Shown: piece by piece, positions 1 to 14,686 of the stretch | How positions within the stretch are numbered: position 1 is the stretch's first letter | Layout of the letters: the number at the start of each line of letters is the position of its first letter | DNA from: Topomyia yanbarensis | Lineage: Eukaryota > Arthropoda > Insecta > Diptera > Culicidae | Direction of reading: 5' to 3' | Assembly: GCF_030247195.1 (NCBI RefSeq) | Contig: NC_080671.1 | Span: forward strand, 411,318,044 to 411,382,043 | DNA: 64,000 bases | Made by a program: the position numbers and the translations under genes | Notes under the pieces: model-generated | The model's input: the letters and a program-made list of their open reading frames with translations, nothing else | Told to the model about the DNA's origin: nothing | The model's database searches: none

Positions 1-3000
1 TGTTTTATGTTTTATGTTTTATGTTTTATGTTTTATGTTTTATGTTTTATGTTTTATGTTTTATGTTTTATGTTTTATGTTTTATGTTTTATGTTTTATG
101 TTTTATGTTTTATGTTTTATGTTTTATGTTTTATGTTTTATGTTTTATGTTTTATGTTTTATGTTTTATGTTTTATGTTTTATGTTTTATGTTTTATGTT
201 TTATGTTTTATGTTTTATGTTTTATGTTTTATGTTTTATGTTTTATGTTTTATGTTTTATGTTTTATGTTTTATGTTTTATGTTTTATGTTTTATGTTTT
301 ATGTTTTATGTTTTATGTTTTATGTTTTATGTTTTATGTTTTATGTTTTATGTTTTATGTTTTATGTTTTATGTTTTATGTTTTATGTTTTATGTTTTAT
401 GTTTTATGTTTTATGTTTTATGTTTTATGTTTTATGTTTTATGTTTTATGTTTTATGTTTTATGTTTTATGTTTTATGTTTTATGTTTTATGTTTTATGT
501 TTTATGTTTTATGTTTTATGTTTTATGTTTTATGTTTTATGTTTTATGTTTTATGTTTTATGTTTTATGTTTTATGTTTTATGTTTTATGTTTTATGTTT
601 TATGTTTTATGTTTTATGTTTTATGTTTTATGTTTTATGTTTTATGTTTTATGTTTTATGTTTTATGTTTTATGTTTTATGTTTTATGTTTTATGTTTTA
701 TGTTTTATGTTTTATGTTTTATGTTTTATGTTTTATGTTTTATGTTTTATGTTTTATGTTTTATGTTTTATGTTTTATGTTTTATGTTTTATGTTTTATG
801 TTTTATGTTTTATGTTTTATGTTTTATGTTTTATGTTTTATGTTTTATGTTTTATGTTTTATGTTTTATGTTTTATGTTTTATGTTTTATGTTTTATGTT
901 TTATGTTTTATGTTTTATGTTTTATGTTTTATGTTTTATGTTTTATGTTTTATGTTTTATGTTTTATGTTTTATGTTTTATGTTTTATGTTTTATGTTTT
1001 ATGTTTTATGTTTTATGTTTTATGTTTTATGTTTTATGTTTTATGTTTTATGTTTTATGTTTTATGTTTTATGTTTTATGTTTTATGTTTTATGTTTTAT
1101 GTTTTATGTTTTATGTTTTATGTTTTATGTTTTATGTTTTATGTTTTATGTTTTATGTTTTATGTTTTATGTTTTATGTTTTATGTTTTATGTTTTATGT
1201 TTTATGTTTTATGTTTTATGTTTTATGTTTTATGTTTTATGTTTTATGTTTTATGTTTTATGTTTTATGTTTTATGTTTTATGTTTTATGTTTTATGTTT
1301 TATGTTTTATGTTTTATGTTTTATGTTTTATGTTTTATGTTTTATGTTTTATGTTTTATGTTTTATGTTTTATGTTTTATGTTTTATGTTTTATGTTTTA
1401 TGTTTTATGTTTTATGTTTTATGTTTTATGTTTTATGTTTTATGTTTTATGTTTTATGTTTTATGTTTTATGTTTTATGTTTTATGTTTTATGTTTTATG
1501 TTTTATGTTTTATGTTTTATGTTTTATGTTTTATGTTTTATGTTTTATGTTTTATGTTTTATGTTTTATGTTTTATGTTTTATGTTTTATGTTTTATGTT
1601 TTATGTTTTATGTTTTATGTTTTATGTTTTATGTTTTATGTTTTATGTTTTATGTTTTATGTTTTATGTTTTATGTTTTATGTTTTATGTTTTATGTTTT
1701 ATGTTTTATGTTTTATGTTTTATGTTTTATGTTTTATGTTTTATGTTTTATGTTTTATGTTTTATGTTTTATGTTTTATGTTTTATGTTTTATGTTTTAT
1801 GTTTTATGTTTTATGTTTTATGTTTTATGTTTTATGTTTTATGTTTTATGTTTTATGTTTTATGTTTTATGTTTTATGTTTTATGTTTTATGTTTTATGT
1901 TTTATGTTTTATGTTTTATGTTTTATGTTTTATGTTTTATGTTTTATGTTTTATGTTTTATGTTTTATGTTTTATGTTTTATGTTTTATGTTTTATGTTT
2001 TATGTTTTATGTTTTATGTTTTATGTTTTATGTTTTATGTTTTATGTTTTATGTTTTATGTTTTATGTTTTATGTTTTATGTTTTATGTTTTATGTTTTA
2101 TGTTTTATGTTTTATGTTTTATGTTTTATGTTTTATGTTTTATGTTTTATGTTTTATGTTTTATGTTTTATGTTTTATGTTTTATGTTTTATGTTTTATG
2201 TTTTATGTTTTATGTTTTATGTTTTATGTTTTATGTTTTATGTTTTATGTTTTATGTTTTATGTTTTATGTTTTATGTTTTATGTTTTATGTTTTATGTT
2301 TTATGTTTTATGTTTTATGTTTTATGTTTTATGTTTTATGTTTTATGTTTTATGTTTTATGTTTTATGTTTTATGTTTTATGTTTTATGTTTTATGTTTT
2401 ATGTTTTATGTTTTATGTTTTATGTTTTATGTTTTATGTTTTATGTTTTATGTTTTATGTTTTATGTTTTATGTTTTATGTTTTATGTTTTATGTTTTAT
2501 GTTTTATGTTTTATGTTTTATGTTTTATGTTTTATGTTTTATGTTTTATGTTTTATGTTTTATGTTTTATGTTTTATGTTTTATGTTTTATGTTTTATGT
2601 TTTATGTTTTATGTTTTATGTTTTATGTTTTATGTTTTATGTTTTATGTTTTATGTTTTATGTTTTATGTTTTATGTTTTATGTTTTATGTTTTATGTTT
2701 TATGTTTTATGTTTTATGTTTTATGTTTTATGTTTTATGTTTTATGTTTTATGTTTTATGTTTTATGTTTTATGTTTTATGTTTTATGTTTTATGTTTTA
2801 TGTTTTATGTTTTATGTTTTATGTTTTATGTTTTATGTTTTATGTTTTATGTTTTATGTTTTATGTTTTATGTTTTATGTTTTATGTTTTATGTTTTATG
2901 TTTTATGTTTTATGTTTTATGTTTTATGTTTTATGTTTTATGTTTTATGTTTTATGTTTTATGTTTTATGTTTTATGTTTTATGTTTTATGTTTTATGTT

Positions 3001-6000
3001 TTATGTTTTATGTTTTATGTTTTATGTTTTATGTTTTATGTTTTATGTTTTATGTTTTATGTTTTATGTTTTATGTTTTATGTTTTATGTTTTATGTTTT
3101 ATGTTTTATGTTTTATGTTTTATGTTTTATGTTTTATGTTTTATGTTTTATGTTTTATGTTTTATGTTTTATGTTTTATGTTTTATGTTTTATGTTTTAT
3201 GTTTTATGTTTTATGTTTTATGTTTTATGTTTTATGTTTTATGTTTTATGTTTTATGTTTTATGTTTTATGTTTTATGTTTTATGTTTTATGTTTTATGT
3301 TTTATGTTTTATGTTTTATGTTTTATGTTTTATGTTTTATGTTTTATGTTTTATGTTTTATGTTTTATGTTTTATGTTTTATGTTTTATGTTTTATGTTT
3401 TATGTTTTATGTTTTATGTTTTATGTTTTATGTTTTATGTTTTATGTTTTATGTTTTATGTTTTATGTTTTATGTTTTATGTTTTATGTTTTATGTTTTA
3501 TGTTTTATGTTTTATGTTTTATGTTTTATGTTTTATGTTTTATGTTTTATGTTTTATGTTTTATGTTTTATGTTTTATGTTTTATGTTTTATGTTTTATG
3601 TTTTATGTTTTATGTTTTATGTTTTATGTTTTATGTTTTATGTTTTATGTTTTATGTTTTATGTTTTATGTTTTATGTTTTATGTTTTATGTTTTATGTT
3701 TTATGTTTTATGTTTTATGTTTTATGTTTTATGTTTTATGTTTTATGTTTTATGTTTTATGTTTTATGTTTTATGTTTTATGTTTTATGTTTTATGTTTT
3801 ATGTTTTATGTTTTATGTTTTATGTTTTATGTTTTATGTTTTATGTTTTATGTTTTATGTTTTATGTTTTATGTTTTATGTTTTATGTTTTATGTTTTAT
3901 GTTTTATGTTTTATGTTTTATGTTTTATGTTTTATGTTTTATGTTTTATGTTTTATGTTTTATGTTTTATGTTTTATGTTTTATGTTTTATGTTTTATGT
4001 TTTATGTTTTATGTTTTATGTTTTATGTTTTATGTTTTATGTTTTATGTTTTATGTTTTATGTTTTATGTTTTATGTTTTATGTTTTATGTTTTATGTTT
4101 ATGTTTTATGTTTTATGTTTTATGTTTTATGTTTTATGTTTTATGTTTTATGTTTTATGTTTTATGTTTTATGTTTTATGTTTTATGTTTTATGTTTTAT
4201 GTTTTATGTTTTATGTTTTATGTTTTATGTTTTATGTTTTATGTTTTATGTTTTATGTTTTATGTTTTATGTTTTATGTTTTATGTTTTATGTTTTATGT
4301 TTTATGTTTTATGTTTTATGTTTTATGTTTTATGTTTTATGTTTATGTTTTATGTTTTATGTTTTATGTTTTATGTTTTATGTTTTATGTTTTATGTTTT
4401 ATGTTTTATGTTTTATGTTTTATGTTTTATGTTTTATGTTTTATGTTTTATGTTTTATGTTTTATGTTTTATGTTTTATGTTTTATGTTTTATGTTTTAT
4501 GTTTTATGTTTTATGTTTTATGTTTTATGTTTTATGTTTTATGTTTTATGTTTTATGTTTTATGTTTTATGTTTTATGTTTTATGTTTTATGTTTTATGT
4601 TTTATGTTTTATGTTTTATGTTTTATGTTTTATGTTTTATGTTTTATGTTTTATGTTTTATGTTTATGTTTTATGTTTTATGTTTTATGTTTTATGTTTT
4701 ATGTTTTATGTTTTATGTTTTATGTTTTATGTTTTATGTTTTATGTTTTATGTTTTATGTTTTATGTTTTATGTTTTATGTTTTATGTTTTATGTTTTAT
4801 GTTTTATGTTTTATGTTTTATGTTTTATGTTTTATGTTTTATGTTTTATGTTTTATGTTTTATGTTTTATGTTTTATGTTTATGTTTTATGTTTTATGTT
4901 TTATGTTTTATGTTTTATGTTTTATGTTTTATGTTTTATGTTTTATGTTTTATGTTTTATGTTTTATGTTTTATGTTTTATGTTTTATGTTTTATGTTTT
5001 ATGTTTTATGTTTTATGTTTTATGTTTTATGTTTTATGTTTTATGTTTTATGTTTTATGTTTTATGTTTTATGTTTTATGTTTTATGTTTTATGTTTTAT
5101 GTTTTATGTTTTATGTTTTATGTTTTATGTTTTATGTTTTATGTTTTATGTTTTATGTTTTATGTTTTATGTTTTATGTTTTATGTTTTATGTTTTATGT
5201 TTTATGTTTTATGTTTTATGTTTTATGTTTTATGTTTTATGTTTTATGTTTTATGTTTTATGTTTTATGTTTTATGTTTTATGTTTTATGTTTTATGTTT
5301 TATGTTTTATGTTTTATGTTTTATGTTTTATGTTTTATGTTTTATGTTTTATGTTTTATGTTTTATGTTTTATGTTTTATGTTTTATGTTTTATGTTTTA
5401 TGTTTTATGTTTTATGTTTTATGTTTTATGTTTTATGTTTTATGTTTTATGTTTTATGTTTTATGTTTTATGTTTTATGTTTTATGTTTTATGTTTTATG
5501 TTTTATGTTTTATGTTTTATGTTTTATGTTTTATGTTTTATGTTTTATGTTTTATGTTTTATGTTTTATGTTTTATGTTTTATGTTTTATGTTTTATGTT
5601 TTATGTTTTATGTTTTATGTTTTATGTTTTATGTTTTATGTTTTATGTTTTATGTTTTATGTTTTATGTTTTATGTTTTATGTTTTATGTTTTATGTTTT
5701 ATGTTTTATGTTTTATGTTTTATGTTTTATGTTTTATGTTTTATGTTTTATGTTTTATGTTTTATGTTTTATGTTTTATGTTTTATGTTTTATGTTTTAT
5801 GTTTTATGTTTTATGTTTTATGTTTTATGTTTTATGTTTTATGTTTTATGTTTTATGTTTTATGTTTTATGTTTTATGTTTTATGTTTTATGTTTTATGT
5901 TTTATGTTTTATGTTTTATGTTTTATGTTTTATGTTTTATGTTTTATGTTTTATGTTTTATGTTTTCATGTTTCATGTTTTATGTTTTATGTTTTATGTT

Positions 6001-9000
6001 TTATGTTTCATGTTTCATGTTTTATGTTTTATGTTTTATGTTTTATGTTTCATGTTTCATGTTTTATGTTTTATGTTTTATGTTTTATGTTTTATGTTTC
6101 ATGTTTTATGTTTTATGTTTTATGTTTTATGTTTTATGTTTTATGTTTTATGTTTTATGTTTTATGTTTTATGTTTTATGTTTTATGTTTTATGTTTTAT
6201 GTTTTATGTTTTATGTTTTATGTTTTATGTTTTATGTTTTATGTTTTATGTTTTATGTTTTATGTTTTATGTTTTATGTTTTATGTTTTATGTTTTATGT
6301 TTTATGTTTTATGTTTTATGTTTTATGTTTTATGTTTTATGTTTTATGTTTTATGTTTTATGTTTTATGTTTATGTTTTATGTTTTATGTTTTATGTTTT
6401 ATGTTTCATGTTTTATGTTTTATGTTTTATGTTTTATGTTTTATGTTTTATGTTTTATGTTTCATGTTTTATGTTTTATGTTTTATGTTTCATGTTTCAT
6501 GTTTTATGTTTTATGTTTTATGTTTCATGTTTCATGTTTTATGTTTTATGTTTTATGTTTCATGTTTCATGTTTTATGTTTTATGTTTTATGTTTTATGT
6601 TTCATGTTTTATGTTTCATGTTTTATGTTTTATGTTTCATGTTTCATGTTTCATGTTTTATGTTTTATGTTTTATGTTTTATGTTTTATGTTTTATGTTT
6701 TATGTTTTATGTTTTATGTTTTATGTTTTATGTTTTATGTTTTATGTTTTATGTTTTATGTTTTATGTTTTATGTTTTATGTTTTATGTTTTATGTTTTA
6801 TGTTTTATGTTTTATGTTTTATGTTTTATGTTTTATGTTTTATGTTTTATGTTTTATGTTTTATGTTTTATGTTTTATGTTTTATGTTTTATGTTTTATG
6901 TTTTATGTTTTATGTTTTATGTTTTATGTTTTATGTTTTATGTTTTATGTTTTATGTTTTATGTTTTATGTTTTATGTTTTATGTTTTATGTTTTATGTT
7001 TTATGTTTTATGTTTTATGTTTTATGTTTTATGTTTTATGTTTTATGTTTTATGTTTTATGTTTTATGTTTTATGTTTTATGTTTTATGTTTTATGTTTT
7101 ATGTTTTATGTTTTATGTTTTATGTTTTATGTTTTATGTTTTATGTTTTATGTTTTATGTTTTATGTTTTATGTTTTATGTTTTATGTTTTATGTTTTAT
7201 GTTTTATGTTTTATGTTTTATGTTTTATGTTTTATGTTTTATGTTTTATGTTTTATGTTTTATGTTTTATGTTTTATGTTTTATGTTTTATGTTTTATGT
7301 TTTATGTTTTATGTTTTATGTTTTATGTTTTATGTTTTATGTTTTATGTTTTATGTTTTATGTTTTATGTTTTATGTTTTATGTTTTATGTTTTATGTTT
7401 TATGTTTTATGTTTTATGTTTTATGTTTTATGTTTTATGTTTTATGTTTTATGTTTTATGTTTTATGTTTTATGTTTTATGTTTTATGTTTTATGTTTTA
7501 TGTTTTATGTTTTATGTTTTATGTTTTATGTTTTATGTTTTATGTTTATGTTTTATGTTTTATGTTTTATGTTTTATGTTTTATGTTTTATGTTTTATGT
7601 TTTATGTTTATGTTTTATGTTTTATGTTTTATGTTTTATGTTTTATGTTTATGTTTTATGTTTTATGTTTTATGTTTTATGTTTTATGTTTTATGTTTTA
7701 TGTTTTATGTTTTATGTTTTATGTTTTATGTTTTATGTTTTATGTTTTATGTTTTATGTTTTATGTTTTATGTTTTATGTTTATGTTTTATGTTTTATGT
7801 TTTATGTTTTATGTTTTATGTTTATGTTTTATGTTTTATGTTTTATGTTTTATGTTTTATGTTTTATGTTTTATGTTTTATGTTTTATGTTTTATGTTTT
7901 ATGTTTTATGTTTTATGTTTTATGTTTTATGTTTTATGTTTTATGTTTTATGTTTATGTTTTATGTTTTATGTTTTATGTTTTATGTTTTATGTTTTATG
8001 TTTTATGTTTTATGTTTTATGTTTTATGTTTTATGTTTTATGTTTTATGTTTTATGTTTTATGTTTTATGTTTTATGTTTTATGTTTTATGTTTTATGTT
8101 TTATGTTTTATGTTTTATGTTTTATGTTTTATGTTTTATGTTTTATGTTTTATGTTTTATGTTTTATGTTTTATGTTTTATGTTTTATGTTTTATGTTTT
8201 ATGTTTTATGTTTTATGTTTTATGTTTTATGTTTTATGTTTTATGTTTTATGTTTTATGTTTTATGTTTTATGTTTTATGTTTATGTTTTATGTTTTATG
8301 TTTTATGTTTTATGTTTTATGTTTTATGTTTTATGTTTTATGTTTTATGTTTTATGTTTTATGTTTTATGTTTTATGTTTTATGTTTTATGTTTTATGTT
8401 TTATGTTTTATGTTTTATGTTTTATGTTTTATGTTTTATGTTTTATGTTTTATGTTTTATGTTTTATGTTTTATGTTTTATGTTTTATGTTTTATGTTTT
8501 ATGTTTTATGTTTTATGTTTTATGTTTTATGTTTTATGTTTTATGTTTTATGTTTTATGTTTATTATGTTTTATGTTTTATGTTTTATGTTTTATGTTTT
8601 ATGTTTTATGTTTTATGTTTTATGTTTTATGTTTTATGTTTTATGTTTTATGTTTTATGTTTTATGTTTTATGTTTATGTTTTATGTTTTATGTTTTATG
8701 TTTTATGTTTTATGTTTTATGTTTTATGTTTTATGTTTTATGTTTTATGTTTTATGTTTTATGTTTTATGTTTTATGTTTTATGTTTTATGTTTTATGTT
8801 TTATGTTTTATGTTTTATGTTTTATGTTTTATGTTTTATGTTTTATGTTTTATGTTTTATGTTTTATGTTTTATGTTTTATGTTTTATGTTTTATGTTTT
8901 ATGTTTTATGTTTTATGTTTTATGTTTTATGTTTTATGTTTTATGTTTTATGTTTTATGTTTTATGTTTTATGTTTTATGTTTTATGTTTTATGTTTTAT

Positions 9001-12000
9001 GTTTTATGTTTTATGTTTTATGTTTATGTTTTATGTTTTATGTTTTATGTTTTATGTTTATGTTTATGTTTTATGTTTTATGTTTTATGTTTTATGTTTT
9101 ATGTTTTATGTTTTATGTTTTATGTTTTATGTTTTATGTTTTATGTTTTATGTTTTATGTTTTATGTTTTATGTTTTATGTTTTATGTTTTATGTTTTAT
9201 GTTTTATGTTTTATGTTTTATGTTTTATGTTTTATGTTTTATGTTTTATGTTTATGTTTTATGTTTTATGTTTTATGTTTATGTTTTATGTTTTATGTTT
9301 TATGTTTTATGTTTTATGTTTTATGTTTTATGTTTTATGTTTTATGTTTTATGTTTTATGTTTTATGTTTTATGTTTTATGTTTTATGTTTTATGTTTTA
9401 TGTTTTATGTTTTATGTTTTATGTTTTATGTTTTATGTTTTATGTTTATGTTTTATGTTTTATGTTTTATGTTTATGTTTTATGTTTTATGTTTTATGTT
9501 TTATGTTTTATGTTTTATGTTTTATGTTTTATGTTTTATGTTTTATGTTTTATGTTTTATGTTTTATGTTTTATGTTTTATGTTTTTATGTTTTATGTTT
9601 TATGTTTTATGTTTTATGTTTTATGTTTTATGTTTTATGTTTTATGTTTTATGTTTTATGTTTTATGTTTTATGTTTTATGTTTTATGTTTTATGTTTTA
9701 TGTTTTATGTTTTATGTTTTATGTTTTATGTTTTATGTTTTATGTTTTATGTTTTATGTTTTATGTTTTATGTTTTATGTTTTATGTTTTATGTTTTATG
9801 TTTTATGTTTTATGTTTTATGTTTTATGTTTTATGTTTTATGTTTTATGTTTTATGTTTTATGTTTTATGTTTTATGTTTTATGTTTTATGTTTTATGTT
9901 TTATGTTTTATGTTTATGTTTTATGTTTTATGTTTTATGTTTTATGTTTTATGTTTTATGTTTTATGTTTTATGTTTTATGTTTTATGTTTTATGTTTTA
10001 TGTTTTATGTTTTATGTTTTATGTTTTATGTTTTATGTTTTATGTTTTATGTTTTATGTTTTATGTTTTATGTTTTATGTTTTATGTTTTATGTTTTATG
10101 TTTTATGTTTTATGTTTTATGTTTATGTTTTATGTTTTATGTTTTATGTTTTATGTTTTATGTTTTATGTTTTATGTTTTATGTTTTATGTTTTATGTTT
10201 TATGTTTTATGTTTTATGTTTTATGTTTATGTTTTATGTTTTATGTTTTATGTTTTATGTTTTATGTTTTATGTTTTATGTTTTATGTTTTATGTTTTAT
10301 GTTTTATGTTTTATGTTTTATGTTTTATGTTTTATGTTTATGTTTTATGTTTTATGTTTTATGTTTTATGTTTTATGTTTTATGTTTTATGTTTTATGTT
10401 TTATGTTTTATGTTTTATGTTTTATGTTTTATGTTTATGTTTTATGTTTTATGTTTTATGTTTATGTTTTATGTTTTATGTTTTATGTTTTATGTTTTAT
10501 GTTTTATGTTTTATGTTTATGTTTATGTTTTATGTTTTATGTTTTATGTTTTATGTTTTATGTTTTATGTTTTATGTTTTATGTTTTATGTTTTATGTTT
10601 TATGTTTTATGTTTCATGTTTTATGTTTTATGTTTTATGTTTTATGTTTATGTTTTATGTTTTATGTTTTATGTTTTATGTTTCATGTTTTATGTTTATG
10701 TTTTATGTTTATGTTTATGTTTTATGTTTTATGTTTTATGTTTTATGTTTATGTTTTCATGTTTTATGTTTTATGTTTTATGTTTTATGTTTTATGTTTT
10801 ATGTTTTATGTTTTATGTTTTATGTTTTATGTTTTATGTTTTATGTTTTATGTTTTATGTTTTATGTTTTATGTTTTATGTTTTATGTTTTATGTTTTAT
10901 GTTTTATGTTTTATGTTTTATGTTTTATGTTTTATGTTTTATGTTTTATGTTTTATGTTTTATGTTTTATGTTTTATGTTTTATGTTTTATGTTTTATGT
11001 TTTATGTTTTATGTTTATGTTTTATGTTTTATGTTTTATGTTTATGTTTTATGTTTTATGTTTTATGTTTTATGTTTTATGTTTTATGTTTATGTTTTAT
11101 GTTTTATGTTTTATGTTTATGTTTTATGTTATGTTTATGTTTTATGTTTTATGTTTTATGTTTATGTTTTATGTTTTATGTTTTATGTTTTATGTTTTAT
11201 GTTTATGTTTTATGTTTTATGTTTTATGTTTTATGTTTCATGTTTTATGTTTTATGTTTTATGTTTTATGTTTTATGTTTTATGTTTATGTTTATGTTTA
11301 TGTTTTATGTTTTATGTTTTATGTTTTATGTTTTATGTTTTATGTTTTATGTTTTATGTTTTATGTTTTATGTTTTATGTTTTATGTTTTATGTTTTATG
11401 TTTTATGTTTTATGTTTTATGTTTTTATGTTTTATGTTTTATGTTTTATGTTTTATGTTTTATGTTTTATGTTTTATGTTTTATGTTTTATGTTTTATGT
11501 TTTATGTTTTATGTTTTATGTTTTATGTTTTATGTTTTATGTTTTATGTTTTATGTTTTATGTTTTATGTTTTATGTTTTATGTTTTATGTTTTATGTTT
11601 TATGTTTTATGTTTTATGTTTTATGTTTTATGTTTTATGTTTTATGTTTTATGTTTTATGTTTTATGTTTTATGTTTTATGTTTTATGTTTTATGTTTTA
11701 TGTTTTATGTTTTATGTTTTATGTTTTATGTTTTATGTTTTATGTTTTATGTTTTATGTTTTATGTTTTATGTTTTATGTTTTATGTTTTATGTTTTATG
11801 TTTTATGTTTTATGTTTTATGTTTTATGTTTTTGTTTTATGTTTTATGTTTTATGTTTTATGTTTTATGTTTTATGTTTTATGTTTTATGTTTTATGTTT
11901 TATGTTTTATGTTTATGTTTTATGTTTTATGTTTTATGTTTTATGTTTTATGTTTATGTTTATGTTTTATGTTTTATGTTTTATGTTTTATGTTTTATGT

Positions 12001-14186
12001 TTTATGTTTTATGTTTTATGTTTTATGTTTTATGTTTTATGTTTTATGTTTTATGTTTTATGTTTTATGTTTTATGTTTTATGTTTTATGTTTTATGTTT
12101 TATGTTTTATGTTTTATGTTTTATGTTTTATGTTTTATGTTTTATGTTTTATGTTTTATGTTTTATGTTTTATGTTTTATGTTTTATGTTTATGTTTTAT
12201 GTTTTATGTTTTATGTTTTATGTTTTATGTTTTATGTTTTATGTTTTATGTTTTATGTTTTATGTTTTATGTTTTATGTTTTATGTTTTATGTTTTATGT
12301 TTATGTTTTATGTTTTATGTTTTATGTTTTATGTTTTATGTTTTATGTTTTATGTTTTATGTTTTATGTTTATGTTTTATGTTTTATGTTTTATGTTTTA
12401 TGTTTTATGTTTTATGTTTCATGTTTTATGTTTTATGTTTTATGTTTCATGTTTTATGTTTTATGTTTCATGTTTTATGTTTCATGTTTATGTTTCATGT
12501 TTCATGTTTTATGTTTATGTTTATGTTTCATGTTTCATGTTTCATGTTTCATGTTTTATGTTTTATGTTTTATGTTTTATGTTTTATGTTTTATGTTTTA
12601 TGTTTATGTTTTATGTTTTATGTTTTATGTTTTATGTTTTATGTTTATGTTTTATGTTTTATGTTTTATGTTTTATGTTTTATGTTTTATGTTTTATGTT
12701 TTATGTTTTATGTTTTATGTTTTATGTTTTATGTTTTATGTTTTATGTTTTATGTTTTATGTTTTATGTTTTATGTTTATGTTTATGTTTTATGTTTTAT
12801 GTTTTATGTTTTATGTTTTATGTTTTATGTTTTATGTTTTATGTTTTATGTTTTATGTTTTATGTTTTATGTTTTATGTTTTATGTTTTATGTTTTATGT
12901 TTTATGTTTTATGTTTTTATGTTTTATGTTTTATGTTTTATGTTTTATGTTTTATGTTTTATGTTTTATGTTTTATGTTTTATGTTTATGTTTTATGTTT
13001 TATGTTTTATGTTTTATGTTTTATGTTTTATGTTTTATGTTTTATGTTTTATGTTTTATGTTTTATGTTTTATGTTTTATGTTTTATGTTTTATGTTTTA
13101 TGTTTTATGTTTTATGTTTATGTTTTATGTTTTATGTTTTATGTTTTATGTTTTATGTTTTATGTTTTATGTTTTATGTTTTATGTTTTATGTTTTATGT
13201 TTTATGTTTTATGTTTTATGTTTTATGTTTTATGTTTTATGTTTTATGTTTTATGTTTTATGTTTTATGTTTTATGTTTTATGTTTTATGTTTTATGTTT
13301 TATGTTTTATGTTTTATGTTTTATGTTTTATGTTTTATGTTTTATGTTTTATGTTTTATGTTTTATGTTTTATGTTTTATGTTTTATGTTTTATGTTTTA
13401 TGTTTTATGTTTTATGTTTTATGTTTTATGTTTTATGTTTTATGTTTTATGTTTTATGTTTTATGTTTTATGTTTTATGTTTTCTGTTTTATGTTTTATG
13501 TTTTATGTTTTATGTTTTATGTTTTATGTTTTATGTTTTATGTTTTATGTTTTATGTTTTATGTTTTATGTTTTATGTTTTATGTTTTATGTTTTATGTT
13601 TTATGTTTATGTTTTATGTTTTATGTTTTATGTTTTATGTTTTATGTTTTATGTTTATGTTTTATGTTTTATGTTTTATGTTTTATGTTTTATGTTTTAT
13701 GTTTTATGTTTTATGTTTTATGTTTTATGTTTTATGTTTTATGTTTTATGTTTTATGTTTTATGTTTTATGTTTTATGTTTTATGTTTTATGTTTTATGT
13801 TTTATGTTTATGTTTTATGTTTTATGTTTTATGTTTTATGTTTTATGTTTTATGTTTTATGTTTTATGTTTATGTTTTATGTTTTATGTTTTATGTTTTA
13901 TGTTTTATGTTTTATGTTTTATGTTTTATGTTTTATGTTTTATGTTTTATGTTTTATGTTTTATGTTTTATGTTTATGTTTTATGTTTTATGTTTTATGT
14001 TTTATGTTTTATGTTTTATGTTTTATGTTTTATGTTTATGTTTTATGTTTTATGTTTTATGTTTTATGTTTTATGTTTTTATGTTTTATGTTTTATGTTT
14101 TATGTTTTATGTTTTATGTTTTATGTTTTATGTTTTATGTTTTATGTTTTATGTTTTATGTTTTATGTTTTATGTTTTATGTTTTA
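1..14186. repeat. 7-bp satellite array (TTTTATG)n, left block
   Basis: Head-to-tail TTTTATG repeats run from the first base, so the array extends beyond the window. Positions 1 to about 4095 are essentially perfect. From there, shortened 6-bp units (TTTATG) appear with rising density, with 8-bp units (TTTTTATG or TTTTCATG) now and then. A T-to-C variant (TTTCATG) occurs in patches near 5965-6105, 6400-6655, 10610-10760 and 12415-12560. Seven is not a multiple of three and the 21-nt cycle has no forward stop codon, so all three + frames are open and read as a repeated MFYVLCF heptapeptide. This is a property of the repeat and not a gene. On the minus strand every frame meets TAA within 21 nt. 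Confidence 0.97.
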
Positions 14187-14686
14187 NNNNNNNNNNNNNN
14201 NNNNNNNNNNNNNNNNNNNNNNNNNNNNNNNNNNNNNNNNNNNNNNNNNNNNNNNNNNNNNNNNNNNNNNNNNNNNNNNNNNNNNNNNNNNNNNNNNNNN
14301 NNNNNNNNNNNNNNNNNNNNNNNNNNNNNNNNNNNNNNNNNNNNNNNNNNNNNNNNNNNNNNNNNNNNNNNNNNNNNNNNNNNNNNNNNNNNNNNNNNNN
14401 NNNNNNNNNNNNNNNNNNNNNNNNNNNNNNNNNNNNNNNNNNNNNNNNNNNNNNNNNNNNNNNNNNNNNNNNNNNNNNNNNNNNNNNNNNNNNNNNNNNN
14501 NNNNNNNNNNNNNNNNNNNNNNNNNNNNNNNNNNNNNNNNNNNNNNNNNNNNNNNNNNNNNNNNNNNNNNNNNNNNNNNNNNNNNNNNNNNNNNNNNNNN
14601 NNNNNNNNNNNNNNNNNNNNNNNNNNNNNNNNNNNNNNNNNNNNNNNNNNNNNNNNNNNNNNNNNNNNNNNNNNNNNNNNNNNNNN
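14187..14686. other. Assembly gap (500 N)
   Basis: Exactly 500 undetermined bases lie inside the satellite. The round number suggests a placeholder gap, so the true array length is unknown. The sequence on both sides is the same 7-bp satellite, but the first 350 bp to the right is rich in the TTTCATG and TTTTCATG variants. Confidence 0.98.
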